Source: JANMEB01 sp041740495 (lineage in GTDB: Bacteria > Planctomycetota > Planctomycetia > Pirellulales > Pirellulaceae). From it: DNA of 10,865 nucleotides. A model generated the notes under the pieces. It saw nothing but the letters and a program-made list of their open reading frames with translations, was not told the DNA's origin and did no database searches. The position numbers were made by a program, and so were the translations under genes. The number at the start of each line of letters is the position of its first letter. Position 1 is the stretch's first letter. The stretch is from the NCBI GenBank assembly GCA_041740495.1, contig JBGSLW010000302.1, positions 1 through 10,865 on the forward strand, given 5' to 3'. Shown here in pieces: positions 8,901 to 10,865 of the stretch.

Positions 8901-9220
8901 TTCGAACCGGGCCGGCGCAGATTCAGCTCGAATTCTCTGCGCCGCTGCAAGCGAGTTCGGTGGAGAATGTGGAGAACTGGGCGCTGAAAGCTTGGTCGCT
9001 GCGGCGGAGTGCCGATTACGGTTCGCCGCACTTGAACGAGCAGCCATGGACAGTTGCCGCGGTACGCCTCTCGGACAACAGCTGCAACGTCCTGTTGGAA
9101 ATTCCCGAGTTGGCGCCCACGCCGTGCCTGGAGATCCGTTATTCGCTGCAGGCGGCCGATGGACAAACGGTCCGCGGGACCGTGCACAATACAATCCACC
9201 GCATCGGCGCCGCAGAATAA
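5924..9220 (+). CDS. Secreted di-haem cytochrome c / DUF6797-like / propeller fusion protein
   Basis: A 1098-residue protein. Start chosen at ATG 5924, with GGAG at 5915-5918 five bases before it and a signal peptide directly after (cleavage about SSSLA/QQ, residue 25); an ATG at 5867 would add 19 residues that hide the signal. Domain order: a planctomycete-type haem-binding domain with C67-A-R-C-H71 and a probable axial Met168 in SAMPAGL; a second c-type haem site C247-A-S-C-H251 with the MYGTLTHGFGMM region after it; a domain resembling DUF6797, about 347-510 (DYGRTMMTT, WRGVHFDGRHGI, GTNVWELPG); a linker or sandwich region; a six-bladed-propeller region, about 670-980 (VCSWDGSVF, LNGDDEIDWYE, FRAANGVCLNDDG, YGNMMGYHD), as in sugar/sorbosone dehydrogenase-like proteins; and a C-terminal Ig-like domain, about 990-1095. 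It is probably periplasmic, passing electrons from an oxidised substrate. The substrate is unknown and no catalytic residue can be named. Confidence 0.95.
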   Translation: MTGIRIWSIGIALGILWAAASSSLAQQPERLDEQLAAVPASDLASEARRFGDPERGALLFYRPELNCARCHESQVGDRRLAPDLAQLGAIDGDLGAHLVQSVLRPSEAIRQGFESAIVVDRDGKTRTGLVLEKSESHVVLADPAGAGEPMRYALDEVDEWRVASESAMPAGLINLLAGKSEFLDLAAYLLAVAEGGARRALELRPHPSLIDLPPVAEYESRVDHAGLIRGWDEASLARGGEIYDLRCASCHGTVAAEGSLPTSLRFARGQFKHGADPYTMYGTLTHGFGMMVRQTWMVPQQKYDVIHYIREHFLREHNPTQYAAVTPEYLAALPPGDTFGPQPVLDQPWRTMDYGRTMMTTIEVGEDGRNVAYKGIAVRLDPGPGGVAEGSHWILYDHDTLRVAAIWSAEPESDERFIDWRGVHFDGRHGIHPRIVGDVLLENGIGPGWSRPGTVDDFSDVERVEGRDGRRYGPLPRSWAQYRGRFDFGDKTVLHYTVGGTNVWELPGMRAIDLHPVFTRTLYVDPHSEPLVLQVAQVDPGATVREESFGADSRVMHVTSGDPQHAERLSIHVLSDGNAPEFRATPEGVRLEIPPGDRGQLLRLSFLRQAMDQTGGSDVKLLAVDHLLDPRLLIRGGPGRWPEIPTTTVIRGDDQTALAVDDLVRPDPNPWRARVRLSGVDLCEDGQTAAVCSWDGSVFLVRGIQSADGVLSWRRIAAGLFQPLGIKLVDGKICVTCRDQLVRLHDLNGDDEIDWYECINNDHQVTDHFHEFAMGLQTDADGNFYYAKSARHALPALVPHHGTLLKVSADGQTTEILANGFRAANGVCLNDDGSFFVTDQEGHWTPKNRINRVVPGGFYGNMMGYHDERDSADAAMEQPLVWITNAMDRSPGELMWVRSEKWGPLNGRLLNLSYGTGQIFLVPHEVVDGQWQGGVVALPIPLLPTGVMRGRFHPDDGQLYACGMFAWSSNREQPGGFYRIRATGKPVHLPLAIRTGPAQIQLEFSAPLQASSVENVENWALKAWSLRRSADYGSPHLNEQPWTVAAVRLSDNSCNVLLEIPELAPTPCLEIRYSLQAADGQTVRGTVHNTIHRIGAAE

Positions 9221-9430
9221 TGGGGAGCGGCGTTTGAGCTTGATGTTCACCGACGCCGCCTTTGAAAGTTGATCGTGAGTGTTCACAGGGTGAGCCACGG
9301 TGTGCTCACTTTCTGAGCGGGTCCGACCCATTTTTCGCAGTTGGCGTACATTGCAGATTCTCCTGTTAAGGCGAAAAATGCGTAAGACCCCGGCACGTGA
9401 ACGGTTACGCAGCGCCGGGGATCGGCGGCG
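9221..9430. other. Intergenic region with two small hairpins
   Basis: After the di-haem stop there is a six-pair dyad GTGAGC/GCTCAC (9290-9295, 9304-9309), possibly a weak terminator, and a seven-pair dyad CCCCGGC/GCCGGGG (9388-9394, 9414-9420) with a 19-base centre, just upstream of the possible -10 of the next gene. The second could be a terminator or an operator. No gene is seen here. Confidence 0.35.
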
Positions 9431-9436
9431 TACAAT
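9431..9436 (+). promoter_or_regulatory. Possible -10 element for the AMP nucleosidase gene
   Basis: TACAAT followed by GTTGGGAG, 60 bases before the ATG at 9497. As at 5883, there is no convincing -35 at 16-18 bases. Weak prediction. Confidence 0.3.
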
Positions 9437-9496
9437 GTTGGGAGTGCGTGAACGCTTGCGGCTGGAGGTTCGACACGGGAGGAGAAGCGGAGAAGG

Positions 9497-10282
9497 ATGA
9501 GCGAGAAACGATTCGACCGCCAGGAAATCGCTCGCAACTGGTTGCAGCGATACACGGGGATGCCGGTCGAGCATTTTGGCGACTACATTCTGCTGACGAA
9601 TTTCAGCTACTATGTCGAGCAGTTCGCGGAGCGGTTTGGGGTTGAGGTGTATGGCCAAGGTCGCCCGATGCAGGCTGCGTCGAACGGGCGTGGATTGACG
9701 ATCATCAATTTCGGAATTGGATCGGCCAACGCGGCGACGATCATGGATTTGCTTTCGGCGCGGCGGCCGCGGGGCGTGTTGTTTTTGGGGAAGTGCGGCG
9801 GCCTGAAGACGTCGACGGAGATCGGGCACTTTATCTTGCCGATCGCGGCGATCCGGGGGGAGGGAACGAGCTTGGACTATTTCCCTCCCGAAGTTCCGGC
9901 ATTACCCAGCTTTAAATTGCACAAATTCGTATCGGATCGAATTGTGGAGCGTAGTCTCGACTACCGAACGGGGGTTGTGTACACGACGAATCGTCGCCTG
10001 TGGGAGCACGACGAGCGGTTTCGCCAAAGGCTGAACGATTTGACCTGTATTGGCATCGACATGGAGACGGCGACCCTGTTCATCGTGGGGCACTATAACG
10101 CGATCGCCCGCGGCGCCTTGTTGTTGGTTTCCGATGTGCCGATCACGCCGGACGGGGTCAAGACGGAGGAATCCGATGTGGATGTGACTCGTCGTTGGAG
10201 CGATATCCATTTGGAGATCGGGATCGAGGCGATGACCAAGATCGGCGAGTTGGGGGAGCATATCAAACACTTTCGGTACTAG
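9497..10282 (+). CDS. amn: AMP nucleosidase, short type (PNP/UDP phosphorylase superfamily)
   Basis: A 261-residue cytoplasmic enzyme predicted to hydrolyse AMP to adenine and ribose 5-phosphate (EC 3.2.2.4), a step in purine salvage and adenylate control. The purine-rich GGAGAAGG and AGGAGAAG upstream of the ATG support the start. Length and sequence fit the ~260-residue AMP nucleosidases of Bacteroidetes and relatives, which lack the extra N-terminal domain of the E. coli enzyme. Visible motifs: NWLQRYTG (14-21), YILLTNF (30-36), INFGIGSANAA (70-80, phosphate loop), LFLGKCGG (95-102), RGEGTS (120-125), VYTTNRRLWEHDE (161-173), GIDMETATLF (186-195, ribose/base contact) and LLVSDVPITPDGVKTE (209-224, with the Asp213 typical of the family's catalytic acid). 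It stands alone, with gaps of 276 and 157 bases on its sides. Other nucleosidases of the superfamily are less likely because these motifs are specific. Confidence 0.95.
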   Translation: MSEKRFDRQEIARNWLQRYTGMPVEHFGDYILLTNFSYYVEQFAERFGVEVYGQGRPMQAASNGRGLTIINFGIGSANAATIMDLLSARRPRGVLFLGKCGGLKTSTEIGHFILPIAAIRGEGTSLDYFPPEVPALPSFKLHKFVSDRIVERSLDYRTGVVYTTNRRLWEHDERFRQRLNDLTCIGIDMETATLFIVGHYNAIARGALLLVSDVPITPDGVKTEESDVDVTRRWSDIHLEIGIEAMTKIGELGEHIKHFRY

Positions 10283-10439
10283 CGGATTGATTCAAATGGT
10301 CGGGCGAGTCCCGTGGCGATCGGGGGTTTCGTCGCTGTTTTTTCGCGGTTTTGCGGGGATGCCGATGGCCAAGCGCCTTGGTTTTGTTTAAATTTGTGGC
10401 ATTCTTGCGATAGGAGCTGCGCATTTAGCAGAGGACACG

Positions 10440-10814
10440 ATGGCATCGGCATTGATCACGCGCGTCGAGGACAACATTTTGATTGTCTATCCGCAGGCGG
10501 TCCGCATCATCGATGAAACGCAGATCCAGGAAGTTTCCGACGAGCTGTTGGAGTTGGTGAACTCGACGAAGCTGGAGCGGATGTTGATCAATTTCTCGAC
10601 GGTAAATTTCATGGGTTCGGCGATGATCGGCAAGCTGATTCTGCTGAACAAGAAGTGCAAGGCGATGCACTTGGATTTGCGGTTCTGCGGGATGAATGCG
10701 AATATCTTGGAAGTCTTCAAACTGATGAAGCTGGATACCGTCTTCCAGATTTACGGTGAGGAGTCGGAGGCGATCAAGTCGTTCAAGGAACGCAAGAAGA
10801 AGTGGTACGTTTAG
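10440..10814 (+). CDS. Single-domain STAS protein (anti-sigma factor antagonist-like)
   Basis: A 124-residue cytoplasmic protein filled by one STAS domain (about 10-110). AGAGGA at 10430-10435 precedes the ATG by four bases. Fold markers: an N-terminal strand (DNILIVYP), a helix (TQIQEVSDELLELV), strand ERMLINFSTVNF (46-57), the loop and helix MGSAMIGKLILLNKKC (58-73), strand LDLRFCGMN, and helix ANILEVFKLMKLD. In SpoIIAA-type antagonists the loop reads D-S-S-G, with the first Ser phosphorylated by the partner kinase; here it reads G59-S60-A61-M62, so the acceptor Ser is kept while the flanking residues differ. The tail is very basic (KSFKERKKKWYV). Its partner (anti-sigma kinase, phosphatase or other complex) is not in the window. 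It may regulate a sigma factor or act in a stressosome-like or cell-envelope complex. Confidence 0.93.
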   Translation: MASALITRVEDNILIVYPQAVRIIDETQIQEVSDELLELVNSTKLERMLINFSTVNFMGSAMIGKLILLNKKCKAMHLDLRFCGMNANILEVFKLMKLDTVFQIYGEESEAIKSFKERKKKWYV

Positions 10815-10831
10815 TGGGCTGTTGAACAATT

Positions 10832-10858
10832 AGCCGCCTGGCGCTAGCCTGCGGTTTC
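10832..10858 (+). repeat. REP-like element, single copy at the right edge
   Basis: A 27-bp copy of the element clustered at 2995-3194, with the core TGGCGCTAGCCTGCGGTTTC and one mismatch to the copy at 3113-3139. It lies 17 bases after the STAS stop codon and is preceded by GGGCTGTTGAA, a theme also seen near 2933. A paired inverted copy may lie beyond the window edge. In this place it could serve as a 3' stabiliser or terminator. Confidence 0.75.
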
Positions 10859-10865
10859 TGGACGC

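Noticed and set aside
8735..9829. 364-residue minus-strand ORF
   Set aside because: It runs antisense over the end of the di-haem gene and the start of AMP nucleosidase, both well supported; long antisense ORFs are common in GC-rich coding sequence.
10396..10412. Sigma54-like promoter (TGGCAT...TTGC) before the STAS gene
   Set aside because: The GG to GC spacing is seven bases instead of ten, so the pattern does not fit.

Overview
The window looks like a chromosomal (or metagenome-contig) segment from a planctomycete, most likely a member of the Pirellulaceae (Rhodopirellula/Pirellula relatives). The evidence is a 23S rRNA gene that carries its own promoter with no 16S gene upstream, a very large secreted protein combining two c-type haem domains, a DUF6797-like domain and a propeller, a secreted ThuA-like protein, and intergenic regions full of short palindromic and tandem repeats of the kind common in that family. 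Taxonomy is inferred from these traits; no database was searched.

Layout. Bases 1-1965 hold the 5' two thirds of a 23S rRNA gene on the minus strand, running off the left edge. Its last ~118 bases do not continue the gene. They jump back to a diverged second version of an upstream 23S segment, which points to a chimeric assembly at a contig end or an unusual rearrangement. Upstream of the 23S lie a long leader with a boxB-like hairpin and a boxA, and a promoter whose -35 sits in a 19-bp tandem duplication. Bases 2640-3300 are non-coding and carry degenerate repeats and a cluster of REP-like palindromes; a further copy sits at the right edge (10832-10858).

Five protein genes follow: a small exported protein of unknown function (3305-3979, +); a secreted ThuA-like protein (4511-5380, -); the 1098-residue secreted di-haem/propeller protein (5924-9220, +), divergent from the ThuA gene; an AMP nucleosidase of the short type (9497-10282, +); and a single-domain STAS protein (10440-10814, +). 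The 3980-4510 gap holds two copies of a microsatellite-bearing repeat (TACGAG/GAG runs) around a 14-bp inverted repeat. The 5381-5923 gap between the divergent genes holds an eight-unit, ~34-bp tandem palindromic array plus a related lone hairpin.

How the genes relate. The ThuA and di-haem genes share an intergenic region, and both families are typical of the exported carbohydrate/oxidation gene sets of planctomycetes, so a joint periplasmic role is plausible but only inferred. AMP nucleosidase (purine salvage/adenylate control) and the STAS protein (regulation) are cytoplasmic and separated by gaps of 157-276 bases, so they are probably independent units. I did not find a clear new defence or mobile system; the most unusual material is the repeat content and the 23S end.
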